From assembly GCF_015207665.1 (NCBI RefSeq), contig NZ_JADEWL010000014.1:28542-92541 (forward strand): a DNA stretch of 64,000 nt, in the 5' to 3' direction. Source of the stretch: Plectonema cf. radiosum LEGE 06105 (GTDB taxonomy: Bacteria; Cyanobacteriota; Cyanobacteriia; Cyanobacteriales; Nostocaceae). The position numbers and the translations under genes were made by a program. Below are positions 27,557 through 36,909 of this stretch, piece after piece (the first letter of the stretch is position 1; every line of letters begins with the position of its first letter). Under the pieces are notes generated by a model that worked only from the letters and a program-made list of their open reading frames with translations, did not search any database and was not told where the DNA came from.

Positions 27557-28165
27557 TTAAGCTTTTCGTGAGTAGTATTCAACTACTAACAGTTCATTAA
27601 CGCTCAAAGCAATCCATTCCCGTTCGCAAACACCATTAACTTTTCCAACCATTGTGTTTTTATCAAACTCTAAATGGCTGGGAAGGTTTGCTAAACCAGG
27701 ATATTGCAAATTGGTTTCCACCAACTGGCGAGAATTGTCTTTATTTCTAACGCTAATTACTTCTCCAGGACGACACTGGTAGCTAGCAATATTTACTTCA
27801 CGACCGTTCACGGTAACGTGTCCATGATTCACCAATTGACGCGCTGCGGGGATGGTAGGAGCCATTCCCAAACGGAAAACAGTGTTATCCAAACGCATTT
27901 CAAGCAACTGTAATAAAACTTGTCCGGTAGAACCAGTTACTCGTCTTGCTTTGCGGACGTAACGTACCAATTGTTTTTCAGTTAAACCGTAATTGAACTT
28001 AAGTTTTTGCTTTTCTTCCAATCGAATAGCATACTCAGAGCGCTTTTTACGGTTTTGACCGTGCTGTCCAGGGGGATAAGCACGTCTAGCGCTTTTACGA
28101 GTTAATCCTGGTAATTCACCAAGACGACGTGTAATTCTTAATCGAGGTCCTCTGTATCGGGACAT
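27557..28165 (-). CDS. rpsD: 30S ribosomal protein S4
   Basis: 202 residues, the full length expected. It begins [20 protein letters not shown] and contains the S4 RNA-binding domain around 91-150 ([36 protein letters not shown]). The N-terminal zinc cysteines seen in some S4 proteins are absent, as in other cyanobacterial and plastid S4. It binds 16S rRNA early in 30S assembly. It is a single-gene unit, typical of cyanobacteria, unlike the alpha operon of enterobacteria. Heptamer arrays immediately follow its stop codon. Confidence 0.98.
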   Translation of the reverse strand: MSRYRGPRLRITRRLGELPGLTRKSARRAYPPGQHGQNRKKRSEYAIRLEEKQKLKFNYGLTEKQLVRYVRKARRVTGSTGQVLLQLLEMRLDNTVFRLGMAPTIPAARQLVNHGHVTVNGREVNIASYQCRPGEVISVRNKDNSRQLVETNLQYPGLANLPSHLEFDKNTMVGKVNGVCEREWIALSVNELLVVEYYSRKA

Positions 28166-28615
28166 TATCGCTTCCTTAATCTAATCCTTTTAATTTTACT
28201 CACAGACATATCATTATAGAGGTGGAACGAAGAATAGGGAATGGGGGATGAGGCGCACAAGGGAGATTGCTAATCAGAGGACAACTTCAGAAAAACGTAA
28301 TTTAGCAAATCATTGCTGCAATAATAGTACTAAAGACAAAAATCATATCTAAATGCGTGACGCTAATATTTGCGATCGCACTTAGAGTTTACCATTTGTA
28401 AATCAAAATTAAATTAAAATTAAATAATAAATAAATTAAATAATAAATAAAAAATCAAATATTTTGATGCAACCAAGAACCGTGATTTGAGTCTAAACCC
28501 CCAATCCTTAAAAAAAACTGAAGGTGAGTAAGGTTTAAAACCTCTCCCCTCCCTGCTTAAAGAGATTTAGAGAGAGGTTAAAAATGTGTTGCGTTCAACT
28601 GAGAACCGCTATAAT
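28166..28615. other. Intergenic region between rpsD and the catalase gene
   Basis: No gene seen. It contains AT-only low complexity (28406-28456, AATTAAA and AATAAAT units). AACCTCTC (28539-28546) pairs with GAGAGGTT (28572-28579), about 37 bases beyond the catalase stop, a possible terminator for that gene on the reverse strand. Confidence 0.5.
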
Positions 28616-29476
28616 TTACCTACTTTTAGGGGTACCATGCAGTCTTGGGTCGGGTTGAGGTGCTTCAGCTACTGGTCCTTGGGGTTGAGGATTTTCAATA
28701 TACTTGAACTCCCCTTTACCATCCATTGATGAACCTTTAGCCCAGCGACCTTCTGCACTTTCGTTCCCTTCCGATAAGTTCCAGAATTCGTAGGAAGCTT
28801 CCTGCTTTTCCAACTCTTGGGGGAAAGAACTGGGAATAGGAAAGCTTTCTAATCCAGAGTCTTTTAAATCCTCTATTGCAGCCAGCCACTGGTTTTGATG
28901 CATGGTGTCGCGGGCTATCATGTAGCTAAGGGTATCTTTAACACCGGGGTCGTTGGACATTTCATACAACCGCACGGCTTGTAAGCGTCCTTGTGACTCG
29001 GCTTGAACGTTAGACATGAAGTCTGCCATTAAGTTGCCACTGGCAATGATGAAGCGACCGTTCCATGGATAGCCCACGCTGTCAGATGGCATTGCACCCA
29101 AACCTGATACAATAGCGTGCTGTGGGTTCATGGCGTTAGCCATAATTACATCTTCGGCTTTGCTTCCACCCATCACTGCACCGACAATCGGGTCTTTGAC
29201 AGCCTCTTGCTGGGCTTCTAAAGGAGCCTTATCAAGGAGATGAGCAATTAGATTTGCAACCATCTCAATATGTCCAATTTCTTCGGTACCGATATCTAGC
29301 AGCATATCTTTATATTTTACCGGACCTCGGCAATTCCAACCTTGAAACAGATACTGCATCATTACAGTCATTTCTCCGAAAGGACCGCCAATTAGTTCTT
29401 GGAGTTTTTTGGCATATACTGCATCAGGATGCTCCGGTGGGGTAAAATACTGGAGGCGTTTTTTATGATAAAACAT
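28616..29476 (-). CDS. Manganese catalase
   Basis: 286 residues from ATG at 29476; an in-frame ATG at 29530 would add 18 residues not expected in the family, whose members start close to MFYHKKRLQYF. The non-haem dimanganese ligands are all recognisable: Glu in GGPFGEMTVMMQYLFQGW, Glu and His in DIGTEEIGHIEM, Glu in QAESQGRLQA and His in RDTMHQNQW. It disproportionates hydrogen peroxide in the cytoplasm. The tail (SSMDGKGEFKYIENPQP, then PDPRLHGTPKS) is as usual for the family. The neighbouring ArsR gene lies upstream on the same strand, 450 bases away. Confidence 0.95.
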   Translation of the reverse strand: MFYHKKRLQYFTPPEHPDAVYAKKLQELIGGPFGEMTVMMQYLFQGWNCRGPVKYKDMLLDIGTEEIGHIEMVANLIAHLLDKAPLEAQQEAVKDPIVGAVMGGSKAEDVIMANAMNPQHAIVSGLGAMPSDSVGYPWNGRFIIASGNLMADFMSNVQAESQGRLQAVRLYEMSNDPGVKDTLSYMIARDTMHQNQWLAAIEDLKDSGLESFPIPSSFPQELEKQEASYEFWNLSEGNESAEGRWAKGSSMDGKGEFKYIENPQPQGPVAEAPQPDPRLHGTPKSR

Positions 29477-29925
29477 TTGTGTTTTTAAAAATCTACAAAC
29501 GCAATTTAAGCTGATAACTACAAATCGCAAAGAGCGAAATTATTTCAAGCATTATTTCTGAATTACATTATCTTGGCATTTGTTTATACCTTTAGTATTA
29601 AGGGAAAAAACTTGCTTTTGATTCCCATAACCTTGAATAGTAATTCAAATATTTAATAGCTTTTTGTTTTCGCTTGTATTTCTATTAAAGTGTTCAAAAA
29701 GCTTCCGTTCATCACTCGTAGGTAAGAGAAGTTTTAATATAAAAAATGTGCTTTTTTATATATGATTTATATATTTAGTAAGAGGCAAATACTGGAAATG
29801 TTGGTGCCTAACGAAACTAGAAGTTTACCAATGTTTAATCTAGAAAAGCACTGCATTCGGCTTCATAGCTGTATTTCCAGCTAAATTGTCAAAAAATTAT
29901 CTCAACGAGAATATTATAGTTATCG

Positions 29926-30249
29926 CTAGTCTTCGCAAGAAGGTGCAAAGATTATTACACTACATTCGCTGTATTCTGCTAAATATTGCTGTAGTAATCC
30001 AAATTGAGGTTGATTAAGGCTGTAATAAATCCAACGTCCTTCTTGACGAGCGCAAACTAAATTCGCGTCTTTAAGGGTTTTGAGATGAAAAGACAGCTTT
30101 GATTGGCTGACGTTTAAAATATCGCACAAATCACAAACACAGATTTCACGATTTCGCAACAATTGCAATACTTTTATCCGCAATGGTTCGGATAAAGCTT
30201 GAAAACCGAAAATAATTATATCTGGAACGGTAACAGGAGATTGCATCAA
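29926..30249 (-). CDS. ArsR-family metalloregulator
   Basis: 107 residues with the winged helix typical of ArsR/SmtB (LSEPLRIKVLQLL, SQSKLSFHLKTLKDANLV). The recognition-helix entry carries C37, C39 and C42 (ICVCDLC), the arsenite/antimonite site of classical ArsR; further cysteines are at 96 and 105. It should repress a promoter until thiophilic metalloid binds. No arsenic efflux or reductase gene is in the neighbourhood; the next gene downstream is the manganese catalase. Targets may therefore lie elsewhere, or include the catalase. Confidence 0.85.
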   Translation of the reverse strand: MMQSPVTVPDIIIFGFQALSEPLRIKVLQLLRNREICVCDLCDILNVSQSKLSFHLKTLKDANLVCARQEGRWIYYSLNQPQFGLLQQYLAEYSECSVIIFAPSCED

Positions 30250-30316
30250 TTTATCAATTTAGTTTATGAGTAAGTTTATAATCAACCATATTATTTATTT
30301 ATTTTATTTATTTTAT

Positions 30317-31537
30317 TTATTTATTTGATTTTGGACTAGAAATTACTGTCTGGGAATGATAGCAAATGCCTACTTGCTTAAATCTATCCAAAACTTCGCC
30401 TAATCGTTGAGTATCCGCAATTAAACTGATACGAACGTAATTTTCACCACCAACACCAAAGGCATTACCAGGAGTCACCACTACACCTGTTTGCTGTAAT
30501 AACTGTAAAGCAAAATCGGTGGAATTCATACCTTCAGGAGATGGAACCCATAAATACATTGTCGCTTTAGTTTTAGGAATATTCCAACCTAAATCGGTCA
30601 AACCTTGAATCAGGAAGTCGCGACGGCTAGAATAGCGTTGTTGGACTTGCTGCAAATAACTATCTGGCAATTGTAAAGCAGTTTGAGCCGCTACTTGTAA
30701 TGCGGAAAATATACCGTAGTCTAAATTTGTTTTCAGCGTTCGTAAACCTTGGATGACGTGACGGTTGCCGACTACAAAACCCACCCGCCAACCTGCCATA
30801 TTATAGGTTTTAGACATGGTATGAAATTCTACACCAATATCTTTTGCGCCGGGAATTTCTAACAAACTTGTGGGTTGATAGCCATCAAATGCTAACTCCG
30901 CATAACATAAATCGTGTACCAGCAGAATTTGGTATTTTTGAGCAAAAGCAACTATTTCTTCAAAAAATTCGCGGGGTGCAGTAGCGGCAGTGGGATTATT
31001 AGGATAATTAAAATAAAGTATCTTTGCTCGTTCTGCAACAGTATCGGGTATTGCACTTAAGTCAATTAACCAGTCATTTTCTGGCTTTAAAATCAAATTG
31101 TGAATTTCACCACCAGCAATTAAAGGACCTCGAAAATGAACCGGATAGGATGGAGAAGGAACCAAAACCACATCACCAGGATTAACGTAAGCTAAGGCTA
31201 AATGTCCTAACCCTTCCTTGGAACCAAGCAGTGGTAAAGCTTCGCTATCGGGGTCTAAATTTACTCCATAGCGGCGATGATACCAACTAGTAATAGCTTT
31301 GCGGAAATTAGCTGTTCCTTCAAAAGGAGGATAACCGTGATTGTGGGGATTTTTTAAAGCTTCAATCGCAGCATCAATTACAGGTTGTGGTGTTGCTCCA
31401 TCAGGGTTTCCCATGCCCAAATCAATCAAATCCAAACCTTGCTCGCGGGCTTTGGTTTTCAATTCATCCAAGCGAGCAAATGGATAAGCGGGTAGCTTTT
31501 GTATACGTTGGGCTGGGATTATCCAGTCTAAATTCAT
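30317..31537 (-). CDS. Class I/II aminotransferase (aspartate or LL-diaminopimelate type)
   Basis: 406 residues, fold type I PLP enzyme. Visible are YFNYPNNPTAA (substrate/PLP site) and SKTYNMAGWRVG with the PLP lysine, and a C-terminal RISLIADTQRLGEVLDRF. Cyanobacterial members of this group are annotated as aspartate aminotransferase or LL-diaminopimelate aminotransferase; sequence alone does not separate them here. The start MNLDWIIPAQRIQKLPAYPF is family-typical. It is separated from the ArsR gene by 67 bases of TTTA-rich repeat. Confidence 0.88.
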   Translation of the reverse strand: MNLDWIIPAQRIQKLPAYPFARLDELKTKAREQGLDLIDLGMGNPDGATPQPVIDAAIEALKNPHNHGYPPFEGTANFRKAITSWYHRRYGVNLDPDSEALPLLGSKEGLGHLALAYVNPGDVVLVPSPSYPVHFRGPLIAGGEIHNLILKPENDWLIDLSAIPDTVAERAKILYFNYPNNPTAATAPREFFEEIVAFAQKYQILLVHDLCYAELAFDGYQPTSLLEIPGAKDIGVEFHTMSKTYNMAGWRVGFVVGNRHVIQGLRTLKTNLDYGIFSALQVAAQTALQLPDSYLQQVQQRYSSRRDFLIQGLTDLGWNIPKTKATMYLWVPSPEGMNSTDFALQLLQQTGVVVTPGNAFGVGGENYVRISLIADTQRLGEVLDRFKQVGICYHSQTVISSPKSNK

Positions 31538-31617
31538 TTTCCGATTCTACTATTAAAGTTAAATTTACTGAAGTCACCACATTTATCTGGCGCTTTTTTA
31601 CCGCGACTACACAATCA

Positions 31618-31637
31618 AAACCCGCCGTCGCGGGTTT
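31618..31637 (-). terminator. Terminator of the GldA-like gene
   Basis: AAACCCG (31618-31624) pairs with CGGGTTT (31631-31637), with a six-base loop. On the reverse strand it lies 52 bases after the dehydrogenase stop and is followed by TTGATTGTG. Confidence 0.65.
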
Positions 31638-31688
31638 AAATCGGCAGCATTGAGAGGAGTAGATTTTATTGTTAACCAGATAATTATT

Positions 31689-32876
31689 TTATGCTTTCCG
31701 ATCACTTTTACAACCAGAAAACTTTTTACCTTGATTCACCCCATTCGTTAAGTTTGATGACAAACCACTTGTTTCTCCTGGTGCTGTAGTGGAAACCATT
31801 GCTGCCATTAATTGTTCGAGAGCAACTTTAAATGGCAATCTGTGAATATCCGAATCCGGTTGTAAAGCAAATTCGGCTGCGCTTTGCAACTTTTTCAGAG
31901 TTATATTACCCAAGCCCAAATCATCCAACTTTTGGGGTAATCCGATTTCCCCATAGAATTTCAATAATTGCCCTCTTGCAGCCGCAGCCAATTGGTTCCC
32001 CTGAAGCATTTCTTCTAAACGTAACTGTACCAAAATACCGTAAGCAACTTTTTCACCATGAATGCTACCACGTCCACAAACATGAGTTAAACCATTATGT
32101 ACTGCATGAGCCGCAACAGTACGACATTGTGCGCCGCCGATGCCACCGATGACTCCAGCTAGTAAAACTGTCGCGTCTACAACTTCTTGCCAAGTTTCGC
32201 TTCCGGGAGATTGCAAGGCTACTACAGATTTTTGTAATAAAATATCACGTAAAACTCTAGCTTGTTGAACCGCTGCAATAATCAGAGTTTGTTCCGAATC
32301 TCCGCTACTTACCGACGCTTCATACCATTTGGCGATCGCGTCACCAATTCCTGCTACTAAGGTATTTTGCGGTGCGGTTTGAATCAAATTGTAGTCTAAT
32401 ATCAGTAAATCGGGACATTTATCCAAAGCCACGTCATATAAAAACGCTCCTTGCTCGGAATACACATTAGAAAGCGCTGTCCAAGCCGCACAAGTAGCTC
32501 CTGAAGTCGGGATTGTCACCACTGGTATTTGTAACTGATGTGCTACTAATTTCGCAGTATCCAAAGCTTTACCACCACCGACACCGATAATTACATCAGC
32601 TTGATGCTCTTGGGCTTTACTTCTTAAAACTGCCAAACTGCTTTCACTGCAATCGGGAGTATAACAAGCTTTCTCAACATTTAATTCCTGAGATTCCCAC
32701 AATTGCAGATAATTTTGGCAGATACTCAAAGTGCGATCGCCACCTATTACTAAAGGACGATTTCCCAAACGAGATATATCATCTACTGCTTGATCGAGGA
32801 TTTGGCTACCGCGAATTACCTTTGCTGGGGCTACTGCGAGAGTTAATGACAAAGTTTTTTTTGATTGATTAAGCAT
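31689..32876 (-). CDS. Iron-containing alcohol dehydrogenase family (GldA-like)
   Basis: 395 residues. Group III metal-dependent dehydrogenase features: NAD loop GVGGGKALDTAK (98-109), the SGATCAAWTALSNVY segment (125-139), and metal ligands D179, H256 or H260, and H273 (SIHGEKVAYG). GldA proteins oxidise glycerol to dihydroxyacetone, but the family has many other substrates and no genetic context fixes this one. The C-terminal 25 residues after ETSGLSSNLT are unusually polar. It is a single gene, with its own terminator, upstream of the aminotransferase. Confidence 0.85.
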   Translation of the reverse strand: MLNQSKKTLSLTLAVAPAKVIRGSQILDQAVDDISRLGNRPLVIGGDRTLSICQNYLQLWESQELNVEKACYTPDCSESSLAVLRSKAQEHQADVIIGVGGGKALDTAKLVAHQLQIPVVTIPTSGATCAAWTALSNVYSEQGAFLYDVALDKCPDLLILDYNLIQTAPQNTLVAGIGDAIAKWYEASVSSGDSEQTLIIAAVQQARVLRDILLQKSVVALQSPGSETWQEVVDATVLLAGVIGGIGGAQCRTVAAHAVHNGLTHVCGRGSIHGEKVAYGILVQLRLEEMLQGNQLAAAARGQLLKFYGEIGLPQKLDDLGLGNITLKKLQSAAEFALQPDSDIHRLPFKVALEQLMAAMVSTTAPGETSGLSSNLTNGVNQGKKFSGCKSDRKA

Positions 32877-33461
32877 ATAACTGATTAATTAAATTAACAT
32901 TTAATATAATATTCTGTTTGATTCCGTAGCTTGCAGACCGTAGCCGAAGCAATCCAAATCATTTCTCGTTCCCAGGCTGAAAAACTTCATAAAAACGCAA
33001 ACACTTGCCTCTCTACTAGATTTTCAATTTCATACCACGATTCAGCAACGCCGAATTATTCTAACTGGTGTATTCCGGTGAATTAACTCATAAATAACTC
33101 ATCCGGATTAATATTCTACCGAAAATAATCACAATTGTAGCGGCAAGTACAAATGATAATTTGATGTACTATTATTCATACTACTGCGTGTCAGTGATTA
33201 CATTGTAAGCCCCAAAAGCCTCTGTATATATCAAAGATCAACAATTAATTCATAAAATACCAAGGATTGATCCATTACCATAGAGATATCAATTCAACAA
33301 GTAATAGCAGCTACACCATGCTAGTCGTGTAAACACTTCTAAAGAAAAGAATAATTCGGCTGAGTTTCAACGATAAAACTATAAATCAGTAATCAGTAAT
33401 CAGTAATCAGTAATCAGTAATCAGTGAACAGCGATCGAGGTTCACTGATAATTGATAACTC
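32877..33461. other. Intergenic region with AATCAGT heptamers
   Basis: 585 bases with no supported gene. The only feature I recognise is the heptamer array at 33384-33425, close to the start of the peptidoglycan-binding gene. Confidence 0.6.
33384..33425. repeat. Six perfect AATCAGT heptamers
   Basis: Six exact copies of AATCAGT fill 42 bases, 58 bases upstream of the next start codon. Other heptamers close by are TTGACAG x3 (33841-33861) and CTCCTAA/CTCCTCA (33966-34000). Confidence 0.95.
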
Positions 33462-33482
33462 TTGAATAATTTAGGGAATAAC

Positions 33483-33833
33483 ATGGAACCATTAGATAAT
33501 AAATTTCAACAACCAGAAAAACATGGTGAGCTTAAAGCTTCCCAGCAGAGAAATTTTTCTATAGAAGAACAGACTCTAAATGACGATCGCGCCAAAAAAA
33601 TCAATCCAAACGAACCAGTACCGATGCCAGAATTAAGAAAAGGTAGCCGTGGTGAAATGGTAATGAAAGCACAGCGTATTTTAAAAAGAAGTTCTGACTA
33701 TGTTGGATATGTAGACGGTGATTTCGGCCCTTTTATGGAAGCCGCTGTACAAAGTTTTCAGCGTCGTAGTAAAGTAAAAATCACTGGAATCATTGATAAT
33801 GATACTTGGAATGCTCTAAATCAAGTTCATTAG
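33483..33833 (+). CDS. Peptidoglycan-binding domain protein
   Basis: 116 residues from ATG at 33483, preferred over an upstream TTG (33462) because GGGA lies just before it. The N-terminal 50 residues are polar and disordered. The C-terminal 65 residues form one PG_binding_1 module: LRKGSRGEMVMKAQRILKR, GYVDGDFGPFMEAAVQSFQR, TGIIDNDTWNALN. No signal peptide is visible, so how it would reach the cell wall is unclear. No catalytic domain is attached, unlike most family members. Confidence 0.85.
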   Translation: MEPLDNKFQQPEKHGELKASQQRNFSIEEQTLNDDRAKKINPNEPVPMPELRKGSRGEMVMKAQRILKRSSDYVGYVDGDFGPFMEAAVQSFQRRSKVKITGIIDNDTWNALNQVH

Positions 33834-34063
33834 GGAACAGTTGACAGTTGACAGTTGACAGTGAAGCGCGAAGCGTGTCCTTCATGACATACAGTGAACA
33901 ATAATCTATTAATATGCTTCCTACCTTATCTCCGACCATACACCGTCGCAACTGGTAACTGGTAACTCCTCACTCCTCACTCCTAACTCCTAACTCCTAA
34001 CTCAACAACAGACGGGGCGTATTGCTACGTCTCTACAACAAAATCCCGTCCTCCGGTGGTTCC

Positions 34064-34585
34064 TTAACCGTCGGAGGTTGGTAACTGAGCAAAATTATCT
34101 TTGTAAATATCAATTTGCATTTCGTTGTCGTCACGAGTCGAAAGGGAGCGCTTAATTTGTCCTAAATATAGGGGTACGGAAAGTCCTGGTTCCGGGTGTA
34201 TTATAGTGCGAGCGCGGACAGTTAATTGATTCTCTTCTCTGGTACCTAACCTACCATAAGAAAATAAATCGCTGGCAGCTTGACGTAAAGTTGCATCTAA
34301 TTCGGAAGGAGTAATTTGGGGTGGAGTAGCAATTACAGCTTTCGATGAACCGTTATCAAAAACTAATTTATAGCGAATTGCACCCGGAATCACCGTTCGA
34401 GTCAAAGGTGTGAGGGAAAGAGGAAAAAAGCCTCCCGTTAATACTAATAAAAATCCCGTCGCACCTGCTAATCGGAACCGGATACCCCATTTAAAGATGA
34501 AACCCACGAGTGTAATTAAAGCAAATATCAATGTGGCAATACCTGACCATTGAGTGTATCGTGCAAAATCATCTGTTGAGAACAT
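34064..34585 (-). CDS. ycf51: Ycf51 family protein (DUF2518)
   Basis: 173 residues from ATG at 34585 (MFSTDDFARYTQWSGIATLI); an ATG at 34621 adds 12 atypical residues. Two N-terminal membrane helices (about 13-32 and 38-60) precede a soluble domain ending KDNFAQLPTSDG. It matches the conserved cyanobacterial and algal-plastid Ycf51 family, of unknown function. It is a single gene between heptamer repeats and the inverted copy of the dispersed repeat at 34725. Confidence 0.8.
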   Translation of the reverse strand: MFSTDDFARYTQWSGIATLIFALITLVGFIFKWGIRFRLAGATGFLLVLTGGFFPLSLTPLTRTVIPGAIRYKLVFDNGSSKAVIATPPQITPSELDATLRQAASDLFSYGRLGTREENQLTVRARTIIHPEPGLSVPLYLGQIKRSLSTRDDNEMQIDIYKDNFAQLPTSDG

Positions 34586-34724
34586 AATGGTTGAGTGCCT
34601 ATTCGTTGATTTTTTTATCAATATACAGCATCGTAAAGGTCAAAGGTTGAAGGTCAAAGACCTGGATGTCTCAATATTATAAATCTCAATTACCTATAGC
34701 AATCCTAAATGATTTGTGAGAAAT

Positions 34725-34835
34725 TTATGTATAATCTGGCGGTTAAAACCGCTACTAAACCTTCCTAAATCCACCTGCGTGGACTCTATAAAACAACCCT
34801 CGCACCATCCGGGTTTTGCCTGTGTAGCCAAGGCA
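34725..34835 (-). repeat. Dispersed intergenic repeat, copy B (inverse of 9100-9205)
   Basis: Read on the reverse strand, the blocks GGCTACACA, GAGTCCACGCAGGTGGAT and TAGTAGCGGTTTTAACCGCC appear in the same order and spacing as at 9100-9205, with substitutions. A 75-codon open frame across it (34694-34921) is an artefact of the repeat. Confidence 0.7.
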
Positions 34836-35102
34836 GCGCGGTCTTGGGGGTCTCCCCCATGAGCGACTGCCGTGCGAATTATAGTTGCCATAAGTGATTT
34901 AAATGTAACCTCTACTCCCAACTTTTAATCTACGTATTTTCTCACATATCAATTCGGATTGCTATATTACCCATTACCAAAAAAATAATGTTTCTTACTT
35001 ATTACTACTCGGTTTACAACCGTAGATGGAAGGGAATGCTGTCTAACTATACTAAACTCAATCCAGAACTACTATGTTGTTAATTTTGGGTTGTAATTAT
35101 TT

Positions 35103-35918
35103 ATGAAAGGAATAAGCGGAAAAAACGTTTTAGTCACAGGTGCAACTTCGGGAATAGGTCAATCAATCGCTGTCAGATTTGCGGCTGAAGGTGCGAATGT
35201 GGCAATTAACTATCGAAAAAGCCCTGAAGATGCCGAACAGACCGAAAAATTGATTTACGAAGCTTGTACTCAAGCCCGTTGTGGTTGTGGAGGTAGAGAA
35301 ATATTGGTACAAGCTGATGTCTCAAAAGAAGATGATATTGTAGAAATGTTTACCGAAATAAAAAAAGAATTCGGTGGATTGGATATTTTAATTAATAATG
35401 CGGGAATTCAAATACCTGGTGCAGCCCACGAAATTGAATTTAAAGAATTTGAAAAAGTAATCGACGTTAATTTAAAGGGTGCTTATTTATGCGCTCGTGA
35501 AGCAATTAAACTGTTTCTTGATCAAGGTAATGGTGGAAATATTATTAACGTTTCGAGTGTTCACCAAATTATACCCAGACCTCAATATATCAGTTATTCA
35601 ATTAGTAAAGGTGCGATGCAAAATCTCACAACTACCTTAGCTTTAGAATATGCCAGAAGAGGGATTCGCGTAAATGCGATCGCCCCTGGTGCAACTGTCA
35701 CCCCCATCAATGATGCTTGGACTGATGATCCACAGAAGAAAGCTAATGTGGAAAGTCATATACCCATGGGTAGAGTTGGGACTTCCGATGAAATGGCTGC
35801 CGCAACTGCTTTTTTATGTTCCGATGAAGCTGCTTATATTACTGGACAAACTTTATATATTGACGGTGGATTAACACTTTATGGTGATTTCCTCGAACCT
35901 TGGTCAGGACAAGGTTAA
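35103..35918 (+). CDS. SDR oxidoreductase, glucose 1-dehydrogenase-like
   Basis: 271 residues with TGATSGIG (12-19), NNAG (98-101), catalytic S151 or S152, and Y165-x3-K169 (YSISK), followed by PGATVTPIND and the C-terminal YITGQTLYIDGGLTLYGDF. This is the pattern of bacterial glucose 1-dehydrogenases and related sugar-acting SDRs; the substrate is not proven. A Cys-rich stretch CTQARCGCGGRE (55-66) is inserted between the second and third beta strands and is unusual. It is a single gene. A 23-base piece of its 3' end is repeated at 36029. Confidence 0.9.
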   Translation: MKGISGKNVLVTGATSGIGQSIAVRFAAEGANVAINYRKSPEDAEQTEKLIYEACTQARCGCGGREILVQADVSKEDDIVEMFTEIKKEFGGLDILINNAGIQIPGAAHEIEFKEFEKVIDVNLKGAYLCAREAIKLFLDQGNGGNIINVSSVHQIIPRPQYISYSISKGAMQNLTTTLALEYARRGIRVNAIAPGATVTPINDAWTDDPQKKANVESHIPMGRVGTSDEMAAATAFLCSDEAAYITGQTLYIDGGLTLYGDFLEPWSGQG

Positions 35919-35931
35919 AGAGTTAGGAGTT

Positions 35932-36051
35932 ACGAGTTTTGAGTTTTGAGTTTTGAGTTAGTAGCACCGGAATTAGGAATTAGTACCACCGGAATTAGGA
36001 GTTTTGAGTTAGGAGTTAAAAATGTTTCACTTTATATATTGACGGTGGATT
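35932..36051. repeat. GTTTTGA heptamers and a duplicated 23-base gene fragment
   Basis: 35936-35956 holds GTTTTGA heptamers. ACTTTATATATTGACGGTGG plus ATT occurs inside the SDR gene (35850-35872) and again, identical, at 36029-36051 outside it. Between them ACCGGAATTAGGA is also repeated. The remaining 36052-36273 has no gene. Confidence 0.8.
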
Positions 36052-36273
36052 TAGGTTTTATATTCTTTCTTTAGAGAGTCGTAATTGTTTTTTAGCAACC
36101 TTATGCTGAAAGTAAAAATAATTTTGGTGATATTAATCATAATCTAAAATCCGTCTTGGAAAGTTTTGGGGAAAGATAATCTACAACCCAATGCCACTTG
36201 CTACAAGTCGGGAAACCATAGCCGAGCAGTGGCTCAACTTTCCGCAAAATCTAAAATCCAAATTTAAAATCCG

Positions 36274-36906
36274 ATGAATATACAAGAAACTCCGACACCT
36301 ACAATTAATCCGAAATTAGAAAGAATATCTAATATATTACGCTTTAGTGGCTGGGCTAGTTTTTGGTTGCAATTAGGATTGGGTGCGGCTTGCAGTTTGA
36401 TGATCATATTCGCGATTTCTGGACGTAGTTTTAATCAAGCAGTGACCAATGATGTTGTGGTACCTGGTGTACCTGCTGCTACTCAATATACCGAAACTAC
36501 AACTCCCGGATTAGGTATTAGTATGTTTTGGGCTGTCTGCGGAATTCTGGGATTATTATTCGGTATTTACTTAGCTTTTCGTTTAACTCGTTTTGCTAGA
36601 AGGCTCCGCAACCCGAATTCGGAAATACATCCCAAAAAAGCGGAAGTTATGAAAATACTGCGGATTGGGGTAATTGTCGGTTTGGTAGGACTGCTGCTGA
36701 CAATTTTGGGAGGAGGTTCGGGTTTGGGTGTTTTACTCGCAAAATCCATCGCTCAACCCCAAGGTGTGGCAATTTATGATCCCACAAGGATTATCCGTCC
36801 TCTGGATATTTTTGTGGCAATGGCAAATATGTGTGGTATTGCCGCTCATTTTGTCGGTACAATTACAACTCTGGGATTGTTCAATTGGCTCCATCCTGAG
36901 TTGTAA
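36274..36906 (+). CDS. DUF3611 family membrane protein
   Basis: 210 residues with four membrane helices (about 25-50, 80-103, 130-152, 185-205). The N-terminus NPKLERISNILRFSGWASFW and FARRLRNPNSEIHPKKAEVM match the DUF3611 family of cyanobacteria and plastids, of unknown function. It is followed after three bases by the DUF1400 hydrolase gene, so the two are probably cotranscribed and translationally coupled. Confidence 0.8.
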   Translation: MNIQETPTPTINPKLERISNILRFSGWASFWLQLGLGAACSLMIIFAISGRSFNQAVTNDVVVPGVPAATQYTETTTPGLGISMFWAVCGILGLLFGIYLAFRLTRFARRLRNPNSEIHPKKAEVMKILRIGVIVGLVGLLLTILGGGSGLGVLLAKSIAQPQGVAIYDPTRIIRPLDIFVAMANMCGIAAHFVGTITTLGLFNWLHPEL

Positions 36907-36909
36907 TGT

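Noticed and set aside
29477..29530. 18-residue N-terminal extension of the manganese catalase
   Set aside because: The family starts near MFYHKKRLQYF, so ATG at 29476 is preferred.
34694..34921. 75-codon open frame on the reverse strand
   Set aside because: It runs through the dispersed palindromic repeat and has no family-like composition.
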